Shown here: in pieces, positions 7,068-14,941 of the stretch | How the letters are laid out: every line of letters starts with the position of its first letter | Numbering within the stretch: position 1 is the stretch's first letter | Assembly: GCF_025151215.1 (NCBI RefSeq) | Contig: NZ_CP102286.1 | Location: forward strand, 1,116,001-1,180,000 | DNA from: Parabacteroides merdae ATCC 43184 | Lineage (GTDB): Bacteria; Bacteroidota; Bacteroidia; Bacteroidales; Tannerellaceae | Direction: 5' to 3' | DNA: 64,000 bases | Notes under the pieces: generated by a model | The model's input: the letters and a program-made list of their open reading frames with translations, nothing else | The model's database searches: none | What the model was told of the DNA's origin: nothing | Position numbers and translations under genes: made by a program

Positions 7068-9122
7068 GTGGTTAAAATTAAAAATATCTTTCGGTTATGC
7101 CGTCTTGGCCTGCTGTTGGCATTCATCGTCTATCAGTTCCGTCAGGAGCAGATGCAAAGACACACGCTGCGCAAGGAGGAGAAGGAGCTGGTGGCGATAC
7201 ACCGCCTGGCTGAAAAGAGCTACATCGGTCTATTGGACCTCTCCACCCATGCCGAGATTGCCGTCATATGGAATGATGACGACCTGAGGGAATACAGCCG
7301 CAAACGCCGTGGGGTTTGTGACAGCCTGCAGCTTCTGAAGGAATATGTCCATACCCCGTTACAGAAAAGCCATATCGATTCGTTATGTCTCCTTCTTTGG
7401 AACAAGGAACTCCTTCTTGCCAAGGCGATGCATACCTTCAATGAGCTGCAAGGTATAGGTGACATTGTGCAGGAAAGCATCCCGGCCATTGTATCGACAG
7501 CCCGGAAACAGGCTGCGCGGCAAAAGGAAAATACGGTTTCTCCGGGAACCGGTGAGAGAGATACTCCCAAAAAGAAAAGAAGCATTTGGGATATCTTCCG
7601 TAGAAAAGAAAACAAATCCGCTTACCTGCAACAGAGGGAAGAGACCGAACGTAAACGGCAGTCATTATCCGCCACCCCTCCAACCGGGACGACAACACGC
7701 ATGCTCCGCTCCCTGAATGAGAGGGTCGCCCTGGAACAGGCCGAAAGGCAGGCCCGGCTACTGGCACAGATGGACAGCCTGTACACCGGCAGTGTGGAGC
7801 TGAACGGGAGGATGAACAATATGGTCTCCGAATTTGAGCGGGAGAACAACGAGCGTTTTACCGCACGCTACAAGGCCTTTGTCCTTGAACGTGACAACTC
7901 CTACTATATGATAGTCGGCCTCGCCCTGTCCGTCTCCCTGCTGGCGATCATGCTGTATACCATCATCCACCGGGATCTGAACCGTCGTCTCCGGTACGAA
8001 AGGGAGCTTGAACAGTCCGACAGGAGGAATCGGGAACTGCTCCGCTCACGCAAGGAATTGATGGCCTCGGTGGCCCACGACCTGCGCGCCCCGCTGGCGG
8101 CCGTCAAAGGCTGCGCGGAGCTGTTGCCCTCGGAAAGCGACGTCAGCCGCAGGACCGGCTATCTGGACAACATCCTGCACTCGTCCGATTACATGCTCGG
8201 CCTGGTAAACACGCTGATGGAATACCACCGGATGGATGAAGGCGGGGTCCGTTCCAATGACACGCTCTTCAGCCTGAAAGTCCTGTTCGAGGAAATAGCG
8301 GACGGCCATCGGCTTGCCGCCAGGCAGAAGAACCTAATGTTCACCGTATCCTTCTCCGGTCTGGACACCATCGTCTGCTGTGACGGCTCGCATATCCGGC
8401 AAATAGCCGACAACCTGCTGTCCAACGCCCTGAAGTTTACGCCCCACGGGGAGGTGCGCCTTGAGGCGGAATACCTGTATGGGGAACTTTGCATCTCTGT
8501 CCGGGATACCGGCGTGGGAATAAGTGCAGAAGAGAAAGAACGGATATTCGGGGCGTTCGAAAGGCTGGACAACGCGCGTGGCATTCCAGGGTTCGGACTG
8601 GGGCTGGCGATCACGGCCCGGCTCGTGTCTGAAATGCGGGGCCGTGTGGAGGTAAAGAGCGTCCCCGGTGAAGGCAGCCGCTTCTCCGTTTTCCTTCCCG
8701 TGCCATCGGCCGGACAGTCCGCCCCTCTGGAAGAGAAGGTGTTTCCGGCCTGTGAACCGCCCGGCGGCATCCGTGTGCTGGTCATGGATGACGACCGCAT
8801 CCAGCTGGAGATCACCCGGGAGATGCTCTCTCGCAGCCGGATTCACTGTGACTGCTGCACGGATGTCCGGGAACTGATGGACTGCCTGAAAAGGCAGGAG
8901 TATGATCTTCTGCTGACCGACATACAAATGCCCGGTGCGGACGGCTTCTCGGTCCTTGAATTGCTGAGGGACTCGAACATCCCCCGGGCGAGGGAGATTC
9001 CGGCCATAGCCGTCACGGCACATTCCGGTAGGGAAGAGGAATATCTCTCCGCAGGTTTCGCCGGATGTATCCATAAGCCTTTCTCTGCAGAAAGGCTGGT
9101 AACCGCCATCATGGGGGCATAA
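7068..9122 (+). CDS. RteA-like hybrid sensor histidine kinase
   Basis: 684 aa with a GTG start 9 nt after tatC. There is one TM near residues 10-24, a long charged extracytoplasmic region (25-277) including a coiled-coil-like stretch, and TM2 at about 278-300. A HisKA domain with His337 in ASVAHDLRAPLAAV follows, then a HATPase_c domain (N box LLSNALKF, G1 DTGVGI, G2 GFGLGLAI) and a receiver domain with Asp618 in LLLTDIQMPG and the conserved KPF. The family is that of Bacteroides RteA, which with RteB controls conjugative transposon functions; this is recognised from architecture and context. The Hpt-like domain expected downstream lies in another frame at 9123-9472. Confidence 0.88.
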   Translation: MVKIKNIFRLCRLGLLLAFIVYQFRQEQMQRHTLRKEEKELVAIHRLAEKSYIGLLDLSTHAEIAVIWNDDDLREYSRKRRGVCDSLQLLKEYVHTPLQKSHIDSLCLLLWNKELLLAKAMHTFNELQGIGDIVQESIPAIVSTARKQAARQKENTVSPGTGERDTPKKKRSIWDIFRRKENKSAYLQQREETERKRQSLSATPPTGTTTRMLRSLNERVALEQAERQARLLAQMDSLYTGSVELNGRMNNMVSEFERENNERFTARYKAFVLERDNSYYMIVGLALSVSLLAIMLYTIIHRDLNRRLRYERELEQSDRRNRELLRSRKELMASVAHDLRAPLAAVKGCAELLPSESDVSRRTGYLDNILHSSDYMLGLVNTLMEYHRMDEGGVRSNDTLFSLKVLFEEIADGHRLAARQKNLMFTVSFSGLDTIVCCDGSHIRQIADNLLSNALKFTPHGEVRLEAEYLYGELCISVRDTGVGISAEEKERIFGAFERLDNARGIPGFGLGLAITARLVSEMRGRVEVKSVPGEGSRFSVFLPVPSAGQSAPLEEKVFPACEPPGGIRVLVMDDDRIQLEITREMLSRSRIHCDCCTDVRELMDCLKRQEYDLLLTDIQMPGADGFSVLELLRDSNIPRAREIPAIAVTAHSGREEEYLSAGFAGCIHKPFSAERLVTAIMGA

Positions 9123-9472
9123 AAGGGAATGGGAAAGAGTGGAGGCCGGACTTCTCCCTCCTGCTTGCCGGAGAGGACAACCGGCAGGAAATGCTGGGGC
9201 TGTTTGTCAGTGAGAGCCGCAAGGACATTGACAGGCTGTCAGCCGCCGTGAAAGAAAAGGACAGCCGGGAAATCATTTCCATCCTCCACAGGAACCTGCC
9301 GTTGTGGGAGACGGTACGTCTGGACTATCCGGTGGCGGTTCTGAGAGTGCTGGTCAAATCCGACGCGGGCCAATGGGAGGATGAGGAATATGTGAAAATA
9401 GAAAAAATAATCGGTGCCGTCAGGGAACTGATATCCTATGCGGAACTGATGCGGAAAGAGAGACAGGAATGA
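9123..9472 (+). CDS. Hpt-like phosphotransfer domain, probably detached from the preceding kinase
   Basis: The open frame runs from about 9123 to a stop at 9472; the first ATG is at 9191 (93 aa). Residues encoded before that ATG (KEWRPDFSLLLAGEDNRQEM) belong to the same helical domain. The helix with ISILHRNLPLWETVRLD matches the phosphotransfer helix of Hpt domains on Bacteroidales hybrid kinases (His followed by LPL). The kinase stop (TAA 9120-9122) directly abuts this frame, suggesting either a frameshift that severed a C-terminal Hpt from the kinase or a separately translated Hpt. It overlaps the start of the regulator gene by 4 nt, so it is coupled to it. Confidence 0.6.
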
Positions 9473-10755
9473 AAACGATACTTATTTTGGAAGATGACGT
9501 GATTTTTAGCCGCAGCATCGGCAACTGGCTGAAGAAGAAGGGGATGGCGACCGAACATGCTACGACGCTGTCAGCTGCCCGCAAGGCCCTTTCCGCAAGG
9601 GAATTCGACCTTGTCCTTGCAGATCTCCGCCTGCCGGACGGGAACAGCACCTCCCTGCTGGAATGGATGAACGAGAGGTTCTACGCCACCCCGTTCCTTA
9701 TCATGACCAACTACGGGCAGGTGGAGAACGCGGTGGAAGCCATGCAGCTGGGGGCGGCCAACTACCTGTGCAAGCCCGTCCAGCCGGACAAGTTGCTGGA
9801 AGCTATCGGAAAGATATTCAGCCGTTCTCGGAATGACGGGAGTGAGTTCTACCGCGGGGAGAGTGCCAAAGAGCGGGAAATGTACCGGTTAGTGGGGCTG
9901 GTGGCACGTTCCGACATTTCCGTGCTCATTCGAGGAGCCTCCGGTACGGGAAAGGAGCATATCGCCCGCGAACTGCATGAACAAAGCCACCGTAGGAACA
10001 AGCCTTTTGTCCCGGTGGACTGCGGAACCATTACCGGCGATCTTGCCAAATCTGAATTTTTTGGGCACCGCAAGGGGACGTTCACCGGAGCCTACGGTGA
10101 CAGGTGCGGACTGTTCCAGACGGCTGATAGGGGTACGCTGTTCTTGGATGAGATCGGCAACCTTTCCCCCGAGACACAGATACTCCTGTTGCGTGCCCTA
10201 CAGGAAAGACGCTACAAGCCCGTCGGCTCTACCCGGGAATACGCCTTTGATGTCCGTCTGGTAGCCGCCACGAATGAAAACCTGGAGAGGGCGATATCCG
10301 AAGGGCGTTTCCGGGAGGACCTGTTCCATCGCCTGAACGAGTTCACCATCAATGTCCCCCCTCTCTCGGAATGCGGGGAGGACATACTTCCGTTAGCGGA
10401 GTTCTTTATGAGGCATTTTTCTGAAAAGCACCGTAAGCCCATACGCGGTTTCAACAGTCTGGCTGCGGTTTCATTACAAAAATATCCCTGGCCCGGCAAC
10501 ATACGCGAACTGAAAAACTGCATCCAACGTGCTGTCCTGCTCTCTGCAGACGGATGGATCTCACTGGAGGGGCTGAATCTGGACCTCACTGTTGGACGGG
10601 AGGAAACCGCTTCTCTCTCAGAAGAGGAGAAAGAAAAACGGCTGCTTCTCAAGACCCTTGAAGAGGCAGAGGGCAACCGTGCCCGTACGGCCAGGATGCT
10701 CGGTATCAGCCGGACCTCCTTGTACGAGAAATTAAAAAAATACCGGATTATATGA
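9469..10755 (+). CDS. RteB-like NtrC-family response regulator (sigma-54 activator type)
   Basis: 428 aa. Receiver domain with Asp52 in LVLADLRLPDG and a KPV motif near residue 104. AAA+ domain from about 130 to 365 with Walker A GASGTGKE (about 156), the sigma-54 contact loop as KGTFTGAYGD (GTFTGA, not the usual GAFTGA), Walker B GTLFLDEIGN and the arginine-finger segment FREDLFHRLN. Fis-type HTH at the end (NRARTARMLGISRTSLYEKL). It is the cognate regulator of the hybrid kinase and resembles RteB of CTnDOT. No sigma-54 promoter (TGGCAC-N5-TTGC) is seen within 1-10755, so the targets are probably outside this window. Confidence 0.9.
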   Translation: MKTILILEDDVIFSRSIGNWLKKKGMATEHATTLSAARKALSAREFDLVLADLRLPDGNSTSLLEWMNERFYATPFLIMTNYGQVENAVEAMQLGAANYLCKPVQPDKLLEAIGKIFSRSRNDGSEFYRGESAKEREMYRLVGLVARSDISVLIRGASGTGKEHIARELHEQSHRRNKPFVPVDCGTITGDLAKSEFFGHRKGTFTGAYGDRCGLFQTADRGTLFLDEIGNLSPETQILLLRALQERRYKPVGSTREYAFDVRLVAATNENLERAISEGRFREDLFHRLNEFTINVPPLSECGEDILPLAEFFMRHFSEKHRKPIRGFNSLAAVSLQKYPWPGNIRELKNCIQRAVLLSADGWISLEGLNLDLTVGREETASLSEEEKEKRLLLKTLEEAEGNRARTARMLGISRTSLYEKLKKYRII

Positions 10756-10863
10756 GCGGGCCAGCATTCTTCCAAAAGGAGGAAGTGAAATCAGATACTC
10801 TCTTTAAGGTTGATTGTAAGTCAATTAAAAATAGAAAATGATTGTTTTTTTAGACAATAAAGT

Positions 10864-10873
10864 GTATATTTGC
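10864..10873 (+). promoter_or_regulatory. Bacteroidales promoter -7 element or CTnDOT-type core site (GTATATTTGC)
   Basis: The sequence GTATATTTGC fits both the -7 consensus TAnnTTTG and the 10-bp CTnDOT insertion core GTAnnTTTGC. It lies 109 nt after the RteB-like gene, in the position of the RteB-controlled rteC promoter in CTnDOT, but no rteC-like gene follows; the next thing is the broken integrase on the other strand. The rest of 10756-10986 is AT-rich with nothing else recognised. Promoter is the simpler reading. Confidence 0.45.
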
Positions 10874-10986
10874 ATTGAAAGAATCGTTCTTTGACTGGTG
10901 CAAAGGAAAACAGAATATTGTAATTTGCTCGTTTCTAAATCGTTACCTACTTAGTGATAAGTAGAGTATAATTGTTTAATATTCAA

Positions 10987-12072
10987 CTATATAGAGAATG
11001 TACAATGTTTTGCCACATGCGTGCTCAGTGGTTTATTGATACCGCATATGTCAGCGATCTCTTTCAAATAACTGTTCATCCGCTGGTTACTGGGTACCGG
11101 CAAGACCACTCCTTTTTTCAGGCATTCCGGATGTGTCTTGTACTTCTCCAAAATCATCCGTGGAATGTCCAACAGTGGAATGTCACACATGTTGTCCGTC
11201 TTTTCCCGGGCTTTTCTTATCCAGTACTCGCCATTGACATCCTTTATTATGTGTTCATATCGCAAGTGCTGTACATCGGTAAAGGCCAGCCCGGTCAGCG
11301 CACAAAACACGAATATGTCCCTGACCGTTTGCAGGCGGGGAATGGTGAATTCCTTTTTCAGAAGTATGTTCAATTCCTCTTCCGTAAGGAACGCCCGGTT
11401 CGTTTTTGTTTGTTTAAAATGAATCTCCAGAAAAGGATCGTCCGTTATCCATTTGTTCACAAGCGCCACTTTTATTATCTTCTTGAAGTTTTTCAGATAT
11501 TTTACCGTGGCATTCTGGGCACATGATTTTTCTGTTTTTACATAGTGCTCAAACCGGGCGATGAACTCATGGTTTATCTCTTTCAAAGGTATATCGTTCA
11601 TCCTGTATTCCTTTTGCAGCAGTTCACCCAGATACCTCGCGGTCCGTTCATAGCGCAGGACAGTCCCGGCGACATAAACCTTGCCCATCAACTCCCTGTA
11701 CTTTCGGTTATGTTCCTGGAAAACCTCCAGCAGCATCTTCGGAGAGTCTCCCTCCCCGTAATAACGTCTTTTTAAGACATCGGCCGTGATCGGCTTCCCG
11801 TCCTGCTCCAGTTCCCTGTGGATCTGTAAAACTTTCATACGGACCGTATCCAGATAATGGTTCAATTCCATAGATTTCCTTTCCTTACCTATGGCACATT
11901 CCTTTTGAGAATTCCACTTGGAAATGTCCACGCTTCTTTTAATCTGTATCTCGGCCCGTTGCCCGTTAACCGTTATACGCATACAAATGGGTGCCTCTCC
12001 GTTTTTTAGGAGTTTAGACTTCTTGATGAGGAAAAGAATCGTAAAGTAGTTTCTCTGCATAGCCATACTCAA
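10987..12072 (-). pseudogene. Tyrosine recombinase (phage integrase family), C-terminally truncated
   Basis: 361 aa. The N-terminal Arm-binding domain (RNYFTILFLIKKSKLLKNGE), the SAM-like core-binding domain (residues 110-215) and the start of the catalytic domain (TGLAFTDVQHL; later THVAKH) are present. Family members continue after the HxxR/K box for 60 or so residues, including the nucleophilic tyrosine; here the frame ends in CTFSI right after the box. The catalytic tyrosine is therefore missing and the enzyme should be inactive. The start at 12072 fits a -7 element TAAATTTTG-like at 12086-12093. It lies next to tRNA-Lys, the usual place for an integrase of a tRNA-targeting element. Confidence 0.85.
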
Positions 12073-12156
12073 AAAAATGATGTTACAAAATTAATTTTTA
12101 TGAGTCGGTTTCGAACCACGCAAAATTCGGAAAATCAATGAAATATGATCTAATTC

Positions 12157-12227
12157 GGTGGACTTTTTCAGGTAGATGTCAAGTCCACCTATTTCACCTG
12201 TGATCATCACTGTTTTTTGCGGTGAAA
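12157..12227. repeat. Two adjacent inverted repeats between integrase and tRNA-Lys
   Basis: GGTGGACTT at 12157-12165 pairs perfectly with AAGTCCACC at 12181-12189. Immediately after, ATTTCACC (about 12190) pairs with GGTGAAAT (about 12220), enclosing the palindrome GTGATCATCAC. Such nested palindromes beside an integrase gene are typical of recombinase or excisionase arm sites, but could also be hairpins in the integrase leader. Confidence 0.5.
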
Positions 12228-12249
12228 TGCAGTATTTGGAGAAAATAAA

Positions 12250-12280
12250 AATCCCTGATAATGATTGATTATCAGGGATT
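12250..12280 (-). terminator. Intrinsic terminator of tRNA-Lys
   Basis: Perfect 13-bp arms (AATCCCTGATAAT at 12250-12262 and its complement at 12268-12280) with a 5-nt loop. On the minus strand a T-rich stretch (TTTTATTTTC) follows. It lies 26 nt beyond the tRNA 3' end. Confidence 0.8.
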
Positions 12281-12305
12281 TGCTTGATTTTTCTTTTGTT
12301 TTCAG

Positions 12306-12378
12306 TGATCCGCCTGGGGTTCGAACCCAGGACCCCATCCTTAAAAGGGATGTGCTCTACCTGCTGAGCTAGCGAATC
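12306..12378 (-). tRNA. tRNA-Lys (anticodon TTT)
   Basis: 73 nt that fold into a complete cloverleaf: acceptor GATTCGC/GCGGATC, D arm GCTC...GAGC, anticodon stem CATCC/GGATG with loop CTTTTAA, T arm CTGGG-TTCGAAC-CCCAG and discriminator A. CCA is not encoded. A consensus promoter lies upstream and an intrinsic terminator downstream. The adjacent broken integrase suggests its 3' end served as an attachment site. Confidence 0.96.
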
Positions 12379-12402
12379 ATTCTGTGTGTTACTTCTGTAA
12401 TG

Positions 12403-12433
12403 CAAAGATAGTGATTAATTTTTTATTGTGCAA
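12403..12433 (-). promoter_or_regulatory. Promoter of tRNA-Lys
   Basis: On the minus strand TATCTTTG (12403-12410) matches the TAnnTTTG -7 element, with a TTG-containing -33 element about 19 nt upstream. The -7 element sits 25 nt from the mature tRNA 5' end. Confidence 0.75.
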
Positions 12434-12497
12434 GTATTGATTGTGTTTTTATTTGCTTTTCATTCGGAAAAACATATATATTATAGCAGATTATAGT

Positions 12498-12556
12498 TGA
12501 TAATCAATACATTCAAAAAATAGCTTTTTAGAAAATCTAAATAATATTGATTATCA
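12498..12556. repeat. Inverted repeat / hairpin
   Basis: TGATAATCAATA at 12498-12509 is a perfect inverted match to 12545-12556, with a 35-nt AT-rich interior. It lies between the tRNA promoter and the ParB-like relic and may be that gene's old terminator. The rest of 12434-12566 shows nothing. Confidence 0.45.
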
Positions 12557-12566
12557 TTTTTCGGAT

Positions 12567-12885
12567 TTATGTAAATCGTTGTCGTTCCATAGTATTGCAA
12601 TAGCATTTATCTTTATTGATTACCACAACAGGAAGTAAACCTTTTTCTCGATCATAAATGCGTTGTGACGTTTTCATTACCATATAACGATGATAGCTGT
12701 CTACAATTTCATATAGATCTTTTTCTTCAATGTGATAACAAACGCATGGTATAACCATCTTCCCAAATGGAAAGTTCCAATAATTTCATTTCCGGTGGTG
12801 CCACAATATTAGGATTATAACTGTTGGCTACCATTTTGTCTATCAGTATAGCTTTAACTGTGTATTGCGTGGTGGACTTTGTCAT
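12567..12885 (-). pseudogene. ParB/IbrB-like nuclease-domain protein, degraded fragment
   Basis: From an ATG at 12885 the frame reads MTKSTTQYTVKAILIDKM, then ANSYNPNIVAPPEMKLLELS and WEDGYTM, and stops. One frame over, PCVCYHIEEKDLYEIVDSYH and then KGLLPVVVINKD continue the same protein. A third frame gives a weak match to the following MASTIRHNRARG-type segment. This is the ParB-N domain of IbrB-like proteins (YNPN, DGYHRY and VVVIDK blocks). At least two frameshifts and a missing C-terminus make it a pseudogene. Its start is fused to the end of the trehalose synthase relic. Confidence 0.65.
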
Positions 12886-13620
12886 CAGCTATCACATTGT
12901 GATAAAGATCATAGTTTATCCCCATCGGTAATGCATCCACACGGGTTACACGATCATTCATTTGAACTTCATCCAGATTGAAATTCTTATGAAGGACGCG
13001 TTCTGTCGCACTGATGAAATGACGTATATAATCGTGAATGTGGAAAGCGACAAAGTCAGCTCTCAAAAGTCCATTCTGGATCTCGACCCTTTCGGGCAGA
13101 ATCCGGAAAAGTTCATGTGAAGGAAACGGAATATGTTGGAAATACCCGATATGAAGGTTGGGAAACTTCTCACGGAGCATGCCTGGCAACAGCATTAACT
13201 GATAGTCCTGTATCCAAACTCAATCATTAGGCTCAACTATTCGAGATATCTCTTCACAAAAAACAGCATTGACTTCCCTATATGATTCCCAAAAGTTTTT
13301 TTATATAACGTATATGCAAAAAAGTAATGACAGAGGGGCCATAGGGTACTGTTGCTATATCCTTACGTAGTAATTTTTATACTGTTCGTCGGATAAGAAT
13401 ACCGGATGATAATTATTTTTTTCCAATTGACAGCAAATGTCATCTTTTTCCGTCTTTTGTTCCACGCAGACGCCAGGCCAACCGATCCAATGTTTTCACA
13501 ATCAACGTCCAATGACTTCAAACCTGTAGCCCCCCCTTCGCTCCGTGAAAAAACGAATTTTCCATCGGAGGAACATGTAATTTTTACAGGCAATCTATTC
13601 GAAACGATAAATAATCTCAT
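12886..13620 (-). pseudogene. Trehalose-6-phosphate synthase (OtsA/GT20), N-terminal relic
   Basis: The N-terminus MRLFIVSNRLPVKI at 13620 and a later segment MLLPGMLREKFPNLHIGYFQ, HIPFPSHELFRILPERVE, ERVLHKNFNLDEVQMNDRVT and LPMGINYDLYHN are clear glycosyltransferase-20 sequence. Between them the frame is broken and the conserved NDxVWxxDYQ block has TGA in place of a Trp codon (13220-13222). The protein stops near residue 245, before most of the C-terminal domain and any OtsB phosphatase part. Deletion, frameshift and nonsense changes together show a dead gene. Confidence 0.8.
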
Positions 13621-13716
13621 ATTTGATATAATATATATTAAAATAGGGCAAGATTCATGTTGATTTATGTTTATTTGATAGCTAGATATTTACTAAAGAA
13701 TAAGCCTGAGATACAT

Positions 13717-13750
13717 TTTTCCAAATGAAAATATTTTCCCAAAATGAAAA
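13717..13750. promoter_or_regulatory. AT-rich palindromic sites resembling the kdp upstream sites
   Basis: TTTTCCAAATGAAAA (13717-13731) differs by one base from the palindrome at 16330-16344, and a related TTTTCCC-AAAATGAAAA follows at 13734-13750. They could be binding sites of the decayed regulator at 14942. Only similarity supports this. Confidence 0.35.
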
Positions 13751-13838
13751 TTTTTGATGAACAAAGAATTGAGCAAGAAAATTTCTTTCTTGTTAATTCA
13801 CGAGATTTTAATCGGGTGTCTTGTCTTTCCAAAAATAG

Positions 13839-13887
13839 AGAAAGCATACCAGAATGAAAAAAACTTTTTCGTTTTGGTATGCTTTCT
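13839..13887. terminator. Long hairpin, probable terminator
   Basis: AGAAAGCATACC (13839-13850) pairs perfectly with GGTATGCTTTCT (13876-13887), and the A-rich and T-rich interior extends the stem. It is the strongest structure in the gap 13621-14070, which otherwise holds no gene. Confidence 0.55.
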
Positions 13888-14070
13888 AAAACTTTCAATT
13901 TAGAATTAATATTTTAAAATCGGTTGATATATAGTGTTTTATGTTTGTTGTCGTTTAATTGGTCTGATTTTGGCATTACCCTTATTAGTTAGATTTCCGA
14001 AGAAAATATCATTAATATTCATATTCGGTTGTCAGCTATAAGAAACAATGTAAAACGACAAAGAAATAAA

Positions 14071-14289
14071 ATGGTATTTTTTATTTATCAGTTAGGCTCG
14101 CTTGCCTCTGTATGGGCAATCAGCAATTTAATAAAAAAAGATGTTCCTCAAAGGATCAAAAACAGGATTATCATTCTGTTACTAGTAACAAGCTGGATTG
14201 GCGTTTTGGGGTATTTTTTCATTCTGAAAAATAGGATTGAAAAATGGTGGCCTCGCAAGAAATACTTGGTCGCCCATAAATGGACATAA
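14071..14289 (+). CDS. Small membrane protein, unknown
   Basis: 72 aa from ATG 14071; a TTG at 14029 would add 14 residues. Two hydrophobic segments (FFIYQLGSLASVWAIS and IIILLLVTSWIGVLGYFF) are joined by a basic loop, and the tail is basic. The second segment loosely resembles the N-terminal helices of phospholipase D-like membrane proteins. The gene is not recognised. It lies in the AT-rich decayed region and could itself be a remnant. Confidence 0.4.
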   Translation: MVFFIYQLGSLASVWAISNLIKKDVPQRIKNRIIILLLVTSWIGVLGYFFILKNRIEKWWPRKKYLVAHKWT

Positions 14290-14326
14290 GTTTCATGTTA
14301 TATATTATTGCAATTAAAATTGTTTT

Positions 14327-14923
14327 ATGTGTACCAAAATCTTTTTCTCCATTCATTCTGTAAAGATTTCCAATGTTTTTTTCTTTTTGAGCCGTGGATA
14401 TAATTTATTCATGGCTCATTTTAAAGACTTGGTTCTAAAAAACAGGATACAAATGGGAAAGAATATGCGGATGAATTTTTTTAAGCAACGGATAACGATA
14501 GTATTACTGTTGGTGGTTGGCGTATATATATATAGTAGTATCAATGAATTCTATTTCTTTGAAAAAGATTATTATGAATATCTGCTGAATACTTTTGCCG
14601 GAATCACTCTTTTGACAGGGATCGCCTATTTGTGTTATCCCAAAAAGAAGGCAAACCTAAAAAATGAATTGGTACTGAATGAATACAAGCTGGAATATGA
14701 AACGGAGTCAACCGAATCACAATATTTTATTTCTGATGCAGATGCTTGGAATACATTAAGAAAACAATTGGCAACAACAGCTCGGGGATGTGCTGTTTTA
14801 TATATCAAAGAGAATTGCGAATTGCCTATAATCAATAACACGGTTTTAGCTAAAAAGAGAAATTTCGATTGTTGGAAACCTGTCTGCGCTGGACAGATAT
14901 CCAAGGATTTTGGCGAAATTTAA
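14327..14923 (+). CDS. Hypothetical membrane protein
   Basis: 198 aa as the longest frame; ATGs at 14411 and 14453 are plausible later starts, the latter giving a compact protein that begins MGKNMRMNFFKQR. Two membrane segments (ITIVLLLVVGVYIYSS and LLNTFAGITLLTGIAYLCY) precede a soluble, acidic C-terminal part with no motif recognised. It ends 18 nt before the decayed sigma-54 activator, so the two may once have formed a unit. Confidence 0.45.
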   Translation: MCTKIFFSIHSVKISNVFFFLSRGYNLFMAHFKDLVLKNRIQMGKNMRMNFFKQRITIVLLLVVGVYIYSSINEFYFFEKDYYEYLLNTFAGITLLTGIAYLCYPKKKANLKNELVLNEYKLEYETESTESQYFISDADAWNTLRKQLATTARGCAVLYIKENCELPIINNTVLAKKRNFDCWKPVCAGQISKDFGEI

Positions 14924-14941
14924 AATGATCATAAAAATTAT

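Noticed and set aside
12100..12115. TTTCGAACC as a duplicated tRNA 3' end (att site)
   Set aside because: Only about nine bases match the T loop, and the acceptor-stem sequence is absent; too short to call.
12091..12405. 104-aa minus-strand frame including LAQQVEHIPFKDGVLGSNPR
   Set aside because: This is the typical mistranslation of a tRNA gene; it spans tRNA-Lys and its terminator.
13220..13222. TGA as a recoded (selenocysteine or Trp) codon in the OtsA relic
   Set aside because: Frameshifts and a large C-terminal loss in the same gene make simple pseudogene decay the better explanation.
13955..13975. Second sigma-54 promoter (TGGCAT...TTAT)
   Set aside because: The -12 GC dinucleotide is missing and the -24 element is imperfect.
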